Assembly (NCBI GenBank): GCA_903834465.1
Contig: CAILJB010000055.1
Location: 25,219 to 89,218 of the forward strand
Direction of reading: 5' to 3'
DNA: 64,000 nucleotides
Origin: an uncultured Pseudomonadota bacterium
Lineage (GTDB): Bacteria; Pseudomonadota; Gammaproteobacteria; Methylococcales; Methylomonadaceae
The position numbers were made by a program, and so were the translations under genes. Every line of letters starts with the position of its first letter. The stretch's first letter is position 1. Positions 52,036 through 60,458 of this stretch are shown in pieces. The notes below the pieces were generated by a model. It searched no databases. It saw only the letters and a program-made list of their open reading frames with translations, and had not been told where the DNA came from.

Positions 52036-54102
52036 CTAATTTTTGCGCTGTGCTTTCGCCGCCAGCGCAATTCCCACAATTACTATTCCGCCAAAAATTA
52101 TCACCGGCAACCAAACTGGATGATTCCATTTCTCACGCATTTTTTCACGAGTTTGAACATCTAAACGCATGTATTTGAGCTGATTATTTGCCATCAAATT
52201 CGGTTTTAAATTGTGATTCCATTGGTGATGTAACACGAAATTTTTAGGATTAAACCCTAATACCCATGGCGCGTCGTGCTGCACAATTTTCTGCATTTTT
52301 TGAATGATTTGATAACGTTCTGGGCTATTGTCCATATTTCGCATTTGCTCGAATAATTTATCAAATTCAGGATTGGCATAATTACTGGAATTTTCACCAC
52401 CGAATTTCACTTTAGAATTCTCGCCATAAAGCAAAAAGAAAAAGTTTTCAGGGTCAGGATAATCAGCATTCCAACCTAAAAAGAATAATTGCGCGTTGCC
52501 AGTTCGGATTTTTTCTTGAAAACGGTTGTAATCGGTGGCGCGTACAATGAGTTTAATGCCTAATTTTTCGAGCTGTTTACGATACCAATTCATGCGAGGA
52601 CGGTCATCCGTATTCACAGACGTTGTATCAAAATACAAAATCAACGGTTCTTTTGTTTTGGGGTCGATGCCGTTTGCATAACCTGCTTGCGCGAGTAGTT
52701 GCTGTGCGACTTCAATGGATTTTCTATGAACTTTGTTATTTTTCCATTCATAAACGTCATGATTCATGCCTTCTTCACCTTCTGCGTAACCATAAATTCC
52801 TTCTGGTAAAATGCCTTGTGAAGGAACGCCGCGACCATTCATAAAAATTGAAATGTATTCTTCCCAATCGATAGCAATGGCAATGGCTTGGCGTAATTTC
52901 CGTCCGGATTCGTTTAAACCGCCTACCGTCGGGTCTAACATATTAAAACCTAAGTAATAATCTGAAAGTGTGACTGTAGTTTGTAATTCGATACCTTTTT
53001 CAAGCATTGCAGGTGTCAACATAACACCTCCGCTACCTGTGAATTGTACCGCTTGGTCAAAACTGTCTGAGGCAATGCCTGACAAATCGTAATAACCTTG
53101 CAAAAATTTTGACCAATACGGGATAACTTCTTTTTCGAGTATGAAAACGACTTTATCGATAAACGGTAATGGTTTTCCTGCATCGACTAATAAACCATTT
53201 TGTACGTCTTCGGGTTCACCTTCGGTTGGATAATTTTCACCGTGAAAATTCGGATTTTTTAGCAACGTCATCCGACGATTCGGATTGTTTTCTGTTAAAA
53301 AATACGCGCCTGTGCCAACTGGAAACCAATCCAGCGTAATGTTTTTATCACGCAAACCAGTTTGTCCATAAAAAGCATCGGCTTCCCACGGCATTGGCGC
53401 GAAAAAGGGCATGGCGAGCCAAAAAATAAATTGTGGCGATTTGCCTTTGATGCGAATGCGATATTGATAACGACTAAGCACTTCTGCGCCAAAACCTTTT
53501 GGTTCGGCAAATTTTTCAAATCCGACGATGTAATTTTTCATCATCTCTGCAATCGGCGATTGCAGTTTGGGATTTGCAAGGCGTTTGATTTGATAAACGT
53601 AATCGTCAGCGGTGAGTTCGCGTGTGCCTGTTTGTGCAAAATCGCTGATTTTATTTACCGACGCAATTTGTTCAGAAGTCAGCGCGTGATAAACGTACTT
53701 TCCAGCCGAATCTTTTGCAAAAGCGGGGTGTGGTTGGTAATTGATGTTTGGTTTGATGTCGATGATGTAATCGGTGAAAGCAATTTCGTTATCTTTTGGA
53801 TTCGTTAAAACCTCGCCTTTTCCGTTTAAATAATGCACCGTCGGCATTTGAGTTGCTGACAATGGCGTTAATTCGTAAGGGCGTTTTAAATAATGATATT
53901 GCAACGGCGGTTCGTAAATTTGCCCGATAATGGAAAATTCATTCGCGCTGTAAGCAGCAACAGGGTCTAAATGTTTGGGACGTTCGGCAAATGTTTCGTA
54001 TAAAACCGATTGCGTACTGTCGCTGTCCGAATAGGGATTATTCAATTGCGAATCACACGCGGATAAAAATAGAAAACAAAAGGCGAGCGTTTTTAATTTC
54101 AT
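52036..54102 (-). CDS. Oligopeptide-binding lipoprotein (SBP_bac_5) with C-terminal membrane span
   Basis: The 688-residue protein starts with a lipoprotein signal (lipobox LSAC, Cys at about 17). The SBP_bac_5 fold follows: HLDPVAAYSANEFSIIGQIYEPPLQYH, DWFPVGTGAYFLTENNPNRRM, QAIAIAIDWEEYI and FFLGWNADYPDPENF. A second hydrophobic span (about 660-682, VWLPVIIFGGIVIVGIALAA) ends the protein, followed by a basic KAQRKN tail. A lipid anchor plus a C-terminal span is unusual. No permease or ATPase genes are adjacent. ATG 54102 is chosen over TTG 54108. Confidence 0.85.
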   Translation of the reverse strand: MKLKTLAFCFLFLSACDSQLNNPYSDSDSTQSVLYETFAERPKHLDPVAAYSANEFSIIGQIYEPPLQYHYLKRPYELTPLSATQMPTVHYLNGKGEVLTNPKDNEIAFTDYIIDIKPNINYQPHPAFAKDSAGKYVYHALTSEQIASVNKISDFAQTGTRELTADDYVYQIKRLANPKLQSPIAEMMKNYIVGFEKFAEPKGFGAEVLSRYQYRIRIKGKSPQFIFWLAMPFFAPMPWEADAFYGQTGLRDKNITLDWFPVGTGAYFLTENNPNRRMTLLKNPNFHGENYPTEGEPEDVQNGLLVDAGKPLPFIDKVVFILEKEVIPYWSKFLQGYYDLSGIASDSFDQAVQFTGSGGVMLTPAMLEKGIELQTTVTLSDYYLGFNMLDPTVGGLNESGRKLRQAIAIAIDWEEYISIFMNGRGVPSQGILPEGIYGYAEGEEGMNHDVYEWKNNKVHRKSIEVAQQLLAQAGYANGIDPKTKEPLILYFDTTSVNTDDRPRMNWYRKQLEKLGIKLIVRATDYNRFQEKIRTGNAQLFFLGWNADYPDPENFFFLLYGENSKVKFGGENSSNYANPEFDKLFEQMRNMDNSPERYQIIQKMQKIVQHDAPWVLGFNPKNFVLHHQWNHNLKPNLMANNQLKYMRLDVQTREKMREKWNHPVWLPVIIFGGIVIVGIALAAKAQRKN

Positions 54103-54111
54103 GGGCAATGT

Positions 54112-54996
54112 TTAATGGTTGCGTAATTGCGTCACAGTTTGCACGGAAAGTCCTGTCACGTCAGCAATTTGAGTGTCATTCATCGAGGCAAGTAATTTTT
54201 TGGCAACTTCTATTTTTCCTTGTTCGATACCTTGCTCTATTCCCTCTTGTTTTCCAAGTTCAAGACCTTCTGCTCGTCCTTGCTCAAGTGCTTCCATTCG
54301 TGCGGTTTCAATCACATTTTGACGGCGATGCAGTTCCATCTCTTGCGCGTCATAAATTGCAAGTTCGTCCGCACTCCATTTATGTTGTTCGGCAATGTTG
54401 TAGGCTAATTTCAAGGCTTGCGTATTCGCGTTTTCAGGAATGTGGTCAAGACTGGTGGCGTGTTTGATAAAGTAAATCCATTTTTCCGCAATCGTTTCAA
54501 GTTCATGTTCGGTTTTATTGAATTTCTTTAACTCCACAAAATTCCATTCCAAATCTTTTAATTCATGCTGATTGGTTTTTGTATTGGTAATGACATGCCG
54601 CGAAAAATAATGGGGGCAACATTCAAAAATATCGAAATTCAAAATACCTAAAAAAATAACAGGCTTTAGTCGGTAATAATTTTCACCAATCGTTAATTGC
54701 TGGCTGTAGGCTTTACTACTGTAAAACATGGCGCGTTGCAAAAACCACGCTTCTTTTGCCACTTGCATTTCAACAATAAATTCACGCCCTGAACTGTCTT
54801 TTGCCTTCACATCAAGACTGGTATTTCTTAAACCTTCAAAAGAGGGCGGTTGATACGCATTTAAAATATCGACGCTTTCAATCGGATAATCGAGTTCTAA
54901 CATTTCATTGAGAAATTCAATCAAAATGCTTTTGTGTGCGTCGTTGCCAAAAATTTTTTTAAAGGCAATGTCGGTTTTAGGGTCTACGAATTTCAT
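54112..54996 (-). CDS. Rpn/PD-(D/E)XK nuclease family transposase-like protein
   Basis: The 294 residues from ATG 54996 begin MKFVDPKTDIAFKKIFGND, the standard opening of Rpn/PDDEXK_2 proteins. The nuclease residues appear in TSLDVKAKDSSGREFIVEMQ (D and E-x-Q). A Glu/Gly/Gln-rich coiled segment (AEGLELGKQEGIEQGIEQGK) and a C-terminal DTQIADVTGLSVQTVTQLR helix-turn-helix-like piece follow. Rpn proteins promote recombination or act as nucleases and are often scattered in many copies. I see no terminal inverted repeats around this gene. It is 9 bases after the peptide-binding gene's start, on the same strand. Confidence 0.88.
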   Translation of the reverse strand: MKFVDPKTDIAFKKIFGNDAHKSILIEFLNEMLELDYPIESVDILNAYQPPSFEGLRNTSLDVKAKDSSGREFIVEMQVAKEAWFLQRAMFYSSKAYSQQLTIGENYYRLKPVIFLGILNFDIFECCPHYFSRHVITNTKTNQHELKDLEWNFVELKKFNKTEHELETIAEKWIYFIKHATSLDHIPENANTQALKLAYNIAEQHKWSADELAIYDAQEMELHRRQNVIETARMEALEQGRAEGLELGKQEGIEQGIEQGKIEVAKKLLASMNDTQIADVTGLSVQTVTQLRNH

Positions 54997-55161
54997 GTGA
55001 CATGATTCCTGTTTATTTTCAATTTTAAGCGGCAGAAAGTAGCTGATGCCTAATTTTTTTACTGTAATCTGTGAGTATGATTGTGATTGCATCCCGAAAA
55101 TTTATAGCCTATATTTAATCTAGTAACAACAAATAAAACATAATTTAAGGATAATTCTCTA

Positions 55162-55701
55162 ATGAAAAACATACTCTACGCAGCAGCAATTATTTATTTT
55201 TTCAGTTCACCTGTATTTGCAGAAAATTTAACTAACCAGATAAATGTTATTGGGTTAATCCCTGGAATATCAACACCAGCACAGGTTAGTGCTGCATCGA
55301 ATAATGGATTAACTAAACTTTCTAAAGATCTTGGTGGTCTTGATATGGGCATGTTTACAATCGGAGGAATTGATTTACATTGCAGTATGAGTTTTGATAA
55401 AAACAAGATGGAATTATTTTCTTGTGTTACAGGAATGTTTGCATCGAATGTTGAAACTCACAACATTTTAAAGCGGGGATTCCAAGAAAAATTTGGAACT
55501 CCATATATTGATAAAGACACGGTAGTAAGAAATAAACTAGGGGTTGAATACAATACTAATTCTGTGTCGTGGAAAGATAAGGCAGGAAACTTTTTAATTC
55601 TTAGGATGATGGCTGATAAGCTAGATCAGGGAGATCTTACTATTGAATCAAATGAATTCTCACAAAAACAGGAACAACAAGAAAATGCAAGACGGTTTTA
55701 A
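55162..55701 (+). CDS. Small secreted protein of unknown function
   Basis: The 179 residues have a clear signal peptide (AAAIIYFFSSPVFA, cleavage at about 20). A mature part follows, with VIGLIPGISTPAQVSAASN near its start and two cysteines (LHCSM, FSCVT) that could form a disulfide. The GxIPGxS pattern with a later GTPYIDKDTV occurs in poorly described periplasmic proteins. I cannot name a function. AAGGA precedes the ATG. It is 11 bases from a PD-(D/E)XK gene that follows, so the two are probably co-transcribed. The base composition is more A-rich than its neighbours, hinting at acquisition. Confidence 0.75.
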   Translation: MKNILYAAAIIYFFSSPVFAENLTNQINVIGLIPGISTPAQVSAASNNGLTKLSKDLGGLDMGMFTIGGIDLHCSMSFDKNKMELFSCVTGMFASNVETHNILKRGFQEKFGTPYIDKDTVVRNKLGVEYNTNSVSWKDKAGNFLILRMMADKLDQGDLTIESNEFSQKQEQQENARRF

Positions 55702-55712
55702 GGAGTATAAAA

Positions 55713-56696
55713 ATGACTAAACCTAATTTGTTTCATTTTGCCACATCTGAATTATCACAAGATGCTTTTCTTGCTTGGCTTTTGGCATGGGCAAACAAAG
55801 AATACGCTGATGTTGATAAAAATTTGCACGCTTGCGCTGTGGATTTTGTCAGAAAATTGCTCGATAAAGATGATTACAATTTTGAAACTGTGAAAGTAGA
55901 ACGGCAATGGGAAAACGTTGACGTTTGTGCAGAAATCAACGGCGAATACTTCATTTTGATTGAAGACAAAAAAGCGACAAAAGAACATTCAGGTCAATTA
56001 AAACGTTATTTAGAAAAAGCTAAAAAACGTTATGCAAATAAAAATGTTGTTATCGTAACCGTTTATTTCAAAATGGAAGAACAAAGCAATTTATCCCAAA
56101 TTATTGATGCTGGATATTCTATTTTTACGCGCGAAAAAATGTTGTCTGTTCTTCGTTCACACGAATCAATTACAAACAACATTTTGTGTGACTATCGAGA
56201 AAATTTAGAACAGCTAAATGACAACATAAATGGTTTCAGAACAAGCCACATAGACAAATGGGGCTGGTATCAATGGACTGGTTTTTTCTCTGAAATTCAA
56301 AAAGAATTTGATGGGAATTGGGATTATGTCGCTAATCCATCAGGTGGTTTTATTGGTTTTTGGTGGCATTGGATACACAAGACTTTAGACGAAAAAGGGT
56401 ATCACCTCTATTTACAACTCGAAACAAACAAATTTATTTTCAAACTAAATGTTGATAAACATCGTGAGAATTGTTCGAAACTTCGTGAGCATTGCAGAAA
56501 ACCTCTATTTGAAATTGCAAAAGAACAAAAAATCAGCATTGAAAAATATGGCAGGGCTGGAGCATATATGGGAATTGCAAAATTAGCTGGTGATTATCGA
56601 ATTTCAACAGCCGATGGTTTAATTGATTTGCCAGCAACGATTGAAAATTTGAGAAAAATGGAACGACTGCTTAATGCTGTTGCTGAGAAATTATAA
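55713..56696 (+). CDS. PD-(D/E)XK nuclease superfamily protein (PDDEXK_4-like)
   Basis: The 327 residues show ATSELSQDAFLAWLLAWAN at the N-terminus and a nuclease core with VDVCAEINGEYFILIEDKKAT (D, then E-x-K), matching the family I know as PDDEXK_4. The C-terminal half (WGWYQWTGFFSEIQ, GFIGFWWHW) is conserved in the same group, which turns up in defence islands. No methyltransferase, helicase or other restriction partner is adjacent. The stop is followed by a strong terminator. AGGAG precedes the ATG by seven bases. Confidence 0.82.
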   Translation: MTKPNLFHFATSELSQDAFLAWLLAWANKEYADVDKNLHACAVDFVRKLLDKDDYNFETVKVERQWENVDVCAEINGEYFILIEDKKATKEHSGQLKRYLEKAKKRYANKNVVIVTVYFKMEEQSNLSQIIDAGYSIFTREKMLSVLRSHESITNNILCDYRENLEQLNDNINGFRTSHIDKWGWYQWTGFFSEIQKEFDGNWDYVANPSGGFIGFWWHWIHKTLDEKGYHLYLQLETNKFIFKLNVDKHRENCSKLREHCRKPLFEIAKEQKISIEKYGRAGAYMGIAKLAGDYRISTADGLIDLPATIENLRKMERLLNAVAEKL

Positions 56697-56701
56697 ACCC
56701 C

Positions 56702-56738
56702 AAAAAAGCAACGCCATTCAACGTTGCTTTTTATTTTT
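56702..56738. terminator. Bidirectional terminator
   Basis: AAAAGCAACG and CGTTGCTTTT form a 10-bp stem with an eight-base loop, flanked by A-runs and TTATTTTTT. It separates the PD-(D/E)XK gene (+) from the spermidine-synthase-like gene (-). Confidence 0.85.
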
Positions 56739-56743
56739 TGCCT

Positions 56744-59041
56744 CTACTTCCAAATACTCACAATGTTTGTGAAATCATCCGTCCACGCAGGCATATCAAA
56801 ATACAGCGGCATTTTTTGCCATGAACCAATTTGACTGGTTTGCAGAGGTTTTAAGGTTTCAGGATTTTTCGCCAAAACCACCCAATCAGTTGCCACAATC
56901 AATGGCGCGTCGGTTTGCGGTTTGAATTCTTGAATTAACGCCGCCAGTTTCATTTGCTCTGCATGAATCGAAACCACTTTTTTGAGCAACAAATGTCGAT
57001 TCGTAATATGAAACGCCAAAATGCCATTCGGTTTTAGCTTTTTGAAATACAGTTCAATTGCTTCGCGCGTCAATAAATGCGTCGGCACAGCATCCGAACT
57101 AAACGCATCCATCATCAGTAAATCAAATGTGCCATCGGGTTTATTTTGAAGCGACAAACGCGCGTCGCCGATTTCTGAAACGGCATTCGGCGCACATTGG
57201 CTCAAATAAGTGAAATACGCAGGATTTTTTGCAATATCCACCACCAGCGGGTCAATTTCATAAAGCGTCCACGTTTGCGAGGGTTTTGCATAACACGTCA
57301 ACGCGCCTGCACCTAAACCGACCACGCCGATATTCCAATTTTCATTTTGGGCATCAAACGTTTTAAACAATTGCCCCATCGGACTTGGGCGACTGTAATA
57401 AGTGAGCGGAGTTTTGCTTTCGGTTGGAATCAAACGCTGTGCGCCGTGTTTGGTCGTACCGTGAAATAATTCGTGATAGGTTTCGGGCTGCCCTTTTTCG
57501 TCGGTCAAAACACTTTCACGCACCGCCATCACACCAAAAAAGGTGCGTTCTTGCATGAGCGTGTGACTTTCGCTGTGATGCACGACCATTGCCGACATGA
57601 TAATCACGCCAATCAATCCCGCATACGCCACCACGCGACGACGTAAAAAATACACCGCAATCGTGAGCAAAATTAAACTAATCGCAATGCCGTCGAAATA
57701 ACCGATTAAATTGTCAACGCTGAAATAAACGCCTACGCCAATTGCCAACAATAACAGCGGGTCAATCAATTGCATTCCAATTTCAGGTAACGATAATTTT
57801 TTCAAACTCGGACGCAACAACAATGCAGCCACAATCATTAACGGATATTCGTAAATGCCATTGAAAACGAATGGCGCGACAAAGGTGTTAAACATGCCGC
57901 CGAGCATTCCCGCAAACGACATAATTAAATAATACGTTGTTAAATGTGCGCTGTGCGGTCGTTGTTCTGCAAGTTCACCGTGACACACCATAATCGCAAA
58001 GAAAAACGCGATAACGTGAAAAACCAAATACATCCAATACGGCAAATCAGCGGGATTGATAAACGCATACGCCACGAAAGGAATTAAAAAAATCGGTTGT
58101 AGACGTACAAACCAAACGTGACTTTTGCTATTCCAACGCGAAAAAACCAGCACAAACGAAAGTAAATAAACCGTGAGCGGAATAATCCAAAGCAATGGCA
58201 CGGAGGCAATATCAGTGCTGATAAAATTCGTCAAACCGAGCAACAAACTCGACGGCACAAACGCCAACGCGCCCCAATAAACTTTCGTTTTCCACGAAAG
58301 TTTAGGAATTGAGGAATCTAAAGCACATCCCCCTGCTGCTATCGCAGCTTCCCCCTTCAAAAGGGGAGAAGATAAAGAGCTTTTGCTTTCCCCCCTTTGA
58401 AGGGGGGCAGGGGGGGTGTGCTTTTGATTTTTCCACAACATCGCACCGCAACCTGCAATCAAAACGCATAAAACAACGTAGCCCATTGACCAATCGGATT
58501 GTTGAGCAATTAAGCCCCATTTCGGTTCAATCAAAAATGGGTAACTGAGCAACGAAACTAAACTACCTGTGTTACTCGCGGCATAAAGAAAATACGGGTC
58601 GTGACTGTCGTGATGTCCAACGTGTGCAAACCATTTTTGAATCAGTGGCGCGGTGGTTGAAAGGATAAAAAACGGCAAACCGATTGCCAAGGCAAGCGTT
58701 GAGAAAATCCAAAAAGTCGGATTTGTTTCGGTCGGTGGTAATAAATTTTCAGGTAAACCAACAGGTAAGGCGAGAAAACTGAGTGCAATGACAACTAAAT
58801 GCACCGTGATTTGAACTTTTGAATTTAAACGTGTTCCCAGCAAATGCGCGTACAAATAACCTAAAAACAAAACGCTTTGATAAAACACCATGCAACTATT
58901 CCACACCGCAGGTGTGCCGCCGAGTAATGGCAATAATAATTTACCAAACAGCGGTTGCAAGACAAACATCAATAAGGCACTGGAAAATAACGTGCTGGCG
59001 AATAAAACGATGAGAAAAAGGGAGCGATTTTGTGAAGGCAT
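56744..59041 (-). CDS. Membrane protein with C-terminal spermidine synthase-like domain
   Basis: I start the protein at ATG 59041 (765 residues), because the longer frame to 59194 runs through the 6S RNA. The first 520 residues carry about 12 hydrophobic spans (LFLIVLFASTLFSSALLMF at the start, EPLFGKL-like QPLFGKLLLPLLGG). The last 230 form a methyltransferase-like SpeE domain, with GVVGLGAGALTCYA, YEIDPLVVDIAKNP and DLLMMDAFSSDAVP. Fused proteins like this are known, but the reaction is often unproven. Between two spans a 35-residue segment encoded by a palindromic DNA element (58320-58424) is inserted in frame. The gene lies where fau often follows ssrS. Confidence 0.85.
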   Translation of the reverse strand: MPSQNRSLFLIVLFASTLFSSALLMFVLQPLFGKLLLPLLGGTPAVWNSCMVFYQSVLFLGYLYAHLLGTRLNSKVQITVHLVVIALSFLALPVGLPENLLPPTETNPTFWIFSTLALAIGLPFFILSTTAPLIQKWFAHVGHHDSHDPYFLYAASNTGSLVSLLSYPFLIEPKWGLIAQQSDWSMGYVVLCVLIAGCGAMLWKNQKHTPPAPLQRGESKSSLSSPLLKGEAAIAAGGCALDSSIPKLSWKTKVYWGALAFVPSSLLLGLTNFISTDIASVPLLWIIPLTVYLLSFVLVFSRWNSKSHVWFVRLQPIFLIPFVAYAFINPADLPYWMYLVFHVIAFFFAIMVCHGELAEQRPHSAHLTTYYLIMSFAGMLGGMFNTFVAPFVFNGIYEYPLMIVAALLLRPSLKKLSLPEIGMQLIDPLLLLAIGVGVYFSVDNLIGYFDGIAISLILLTIAVYFLRRRVVAYAGLIGVIIMSAMVVHHSESHTLMQERTFFGVMAVRESVLTDEKGQPETYHELFHGTTKHGAQRLIPTESKTPLTYYSRPSPMGQLFKTFDAQNENWNIGVVGLGAGALTCYAKPSQTWTLYEIDPLVVDIAKNPAYFTYLSQCAPNAVSEIGDARLSLQNKPDGTFDLLMMDAFSSDAVPTHLLTREAIELYFKKLKPNGILAFHITNRHLLLKKVVSIHAEQMKLAALIQEFKPQTDAPLIVATDWVVLAKNPETLKPLQTSQIGSWQKMPLYFDMPAWTDDFTNIVSIWK
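58320..58424. repeat. Nested palindromic repeat inserted in frame in the coding sequence
   Basis: The element is 105 bases long (35 codons) and bounded by inverted ends AAAGCACA and TGTGCTTT. Inside are two smaller palindromes, C5TTCAAAAG4 at 58351-58366 and C6TTTGAAG6 around 58389-58407. G-rich repeats of this kind are spread through the intergenic DNA of some cyanobacteria and sulfur bacteria. Here it is translated, giving a Pro/Gly/Ser-rich loop (TPPAPLQRGE, PLLKGEAA) between membrane spans. Confidence 0.85.
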
Positions 59042-59075
59042 GAGTAACAACGAAGGCAATTGTTTAAAGACAATT

Positions 59076-59260
59076 GGTATTTCCCACCTGCGCCGCCGTG
59101 TCCTTTCGTCCATGAACCGAAGGTTCAAGGGGGAACGAGGTCTGTTAATCGGGCTGCTCACGCGAAGGTAAGTATGCACGCCATAACTGAACACTCACTC
59201 CCGAGGGTAATATAGGTTCAGGAAACACCCAGAACACTCTCAAACGCCGCAGGAAATACC
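59076..59260 (-). ncRNA. ssrS: 6S RNA
   Basis: The minus strand transcript of about 185 bases has a perfect terminal stem (GGTATTTCC with GGAAATACC). Family-specific stretches are CTTGAACC…GGTTCATGG in the apical arm and a 3' GACACGGCGGCGCAGGTGGG, as in E. coli 6S RNA. The central bubble contains CCTCGGGAGTGAG opposite CGTGAGCAGCCCG. It lies just after zapA on the same strand, the conserved zapA–ssrS order. 6S RNA binds RNA polymerase with the housekeeping sigma factor in stationary phase. A short CAATTG…CAATTG hairpin follows. Confidence 0.93.
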
Positions 59261-59278
59261 GGCACAGTTTAATCAGTT

Positions 59279-59581
59279 TTAGTCATTTTCTAAAACGTTT
59301 TCTATTTTGTGACGCATATTTGATAAACATTCGTTGAGATTTTGGTTCAATTTTGAATTCTCATTTTTCAGTATTTGCAGCTCATGCGCCATATTTAACG
59401 CGACCATCACGGCAATTCTATCGTCGCCGTTAATTTTGCCAGCGTTGCGAATTTTTTTCATTTTGTCATCTAATTGTTTTGCCGATTCAATCAGAGATTC
59501 TTGCTCGTCAAAATCACAAGCGATTTTATATTCTTTGCCTAAAATGGTCAGCGCAACGGCTGAAGATTGTTTGGTACTCAT
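59279..59581 (-). CDS. zapA: ZapA, cell division protein
   Basis: ZapA binds FtsZ and bundles filaments in the Z-ring. The 100 residues have the globular head (AVALTILGKEYKIACDFDEQESLIESAKQLDDKM), IAVMVALNMAHELQ and a C-terminal coiled coil, as in the family. It overlaps the upstream small coiled-coil gene by four bases, is followed by 6S RNA, and lies opposite ygfB, a conserved arrangement. Confidence 0.96.
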   Translation of the reverse strand: MSTKQSSAVALTILGKEYKIACDFDEQESLIESAKQLDDKMKKIRNAGKINGDDRIAVMVALNMAHELQILKNENSKLNQNLNECLSNMRHKIENVLEND

Positions 59582-59802
59582 GAATTTTGCTCCATAGCTT
59601 TAAGACGACTAATCATTGCTTCTACTTGTGTGCGGGCGAGGGTGGTTTTTTCCAATAATTTCGCTTTTTCACGCACTAACGTATCTTGTTTGGTTTTGAG
59701 AGAAACGTTTTCGACTTTAATGTGTTTGTATTCGTCAATCAATACGTCGAGTTTGGTTTCGAGGGATTTTAATTCTTCGGGATAGGACACTTTTGGTTTC
59801 AT
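59578..59802 (-). CDS. Small coiled-coil protein upstream of zapA (TIGR02449 family)
   Basis: The 74 residues form one coiled coil with a heptad-like pattern (LKSLETKLDVLIDEYKHIKV, LEKTTLARTQVEAMISRLK). The size and position directly before zapA match a ZapB-like family seen in many gammaproteobacteria. A role in cell division is inferred from the neighbourhood. Its stop overlaps the zapA start, so they are translated together. Confidence 0.85.
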   Translation of the reverse strand: MKPKVSYPEELKSLETKLDVLIDEYKHIKVENVSLKTKQDTLVREKAKLLEKTTLARTQVEAMISRLKAMEQNS

Positions 59803-59948
59803 TGCATCAAAGTTAAGTTTATTAAAAACAGGGATTTTAGCGTTTGCAACGTGAAAATCCGTTTGGAAATGGTCATTAAGTCAGTGAACAATGGTAGCAT
59901 AGTGCGATATTTTATTTTATATAGAACGAACATTATCGTGTGGAGAAA

Positions 59949-60458
59949 ATGAGTTACACAACAATTGATACGGTATTAGCGCAATATGACGCAGAATTAT
60001 CAGCGGCTGAAGCGCATGGTATGGCAAGTGGCTTGCTGGCAGTTAATGCAAATTTTTCGAGTGAACAATGGCTCAATGAATTATTACGACATACGCCGCC
60101 ATTAGCGAACGAACATAAAGCCGGTTTAATCGGTTTATTTGATGATACACAGGACGTGTTAATTAACGATGAATTCGAATTCGAACTGTTTTTACCTGAT
60201 GACGACGAAGAAACGTTGGTTGAACGTGTTGATGGTTTGCGCCAATGGTGTAAAGGTTTTCTGTTAGGTGTCGGTTTTGCAAATACTGCGACGAATTTTT
60301 CAGTGCAAACACAGGAAATTCTCAAAGATGTCGCAGAAATTACAAAATTAGATACCGACATCGAATTAGAAGACGATGATGCTGAAAATGATTTTATGGA
60401 ATTAACTGAATATTTACGCGCAGCAGTTTTGGCATTGCGGGATGAATTTAATAAATGA
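59949..60458 (+). CDS. YgfB / UPF0149 family protein
   Basis: The 169 residues contain the UPF0149 features: ELSAAEAHGMASGLLAVN near the start, a strongly acidic middle, and LRQWCKGFLLGVGFAN. In Pseudomonas YgfB affects ampDh3 expression; elsewhere its role is unclear. I use ATG 59949. GTG 59940 is also possible because GGAG lies only three bases before the ATG. It overlaps pepP by four bases, the classical ygfB–pepP–ubiH order. Confidence 0.92.
   Translation: MSYTTIDTVLAQYDAELSAAEAHGMASGLLAVNANFSSEQWLNELLRHTPPLANEHKAGLIGLFDDTQDVLINDEFEFELFLPDDDEETLVERVDGLRQWCKGFLLGVGFANTATNFSVQTQEILKDVAEITKLDTDIELEDDDAENDFMELTEYLRAAVLALRDEFNK

Noticed and set aside
54102..55092. Insertion sequence carried by the Rpn-like gene
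   Set aside because: I could find no terminal inverted repeats or target duplication around the gene. Rpn proteins are called transposase-like by family but are not by themselves evidence of an insertion sequence.
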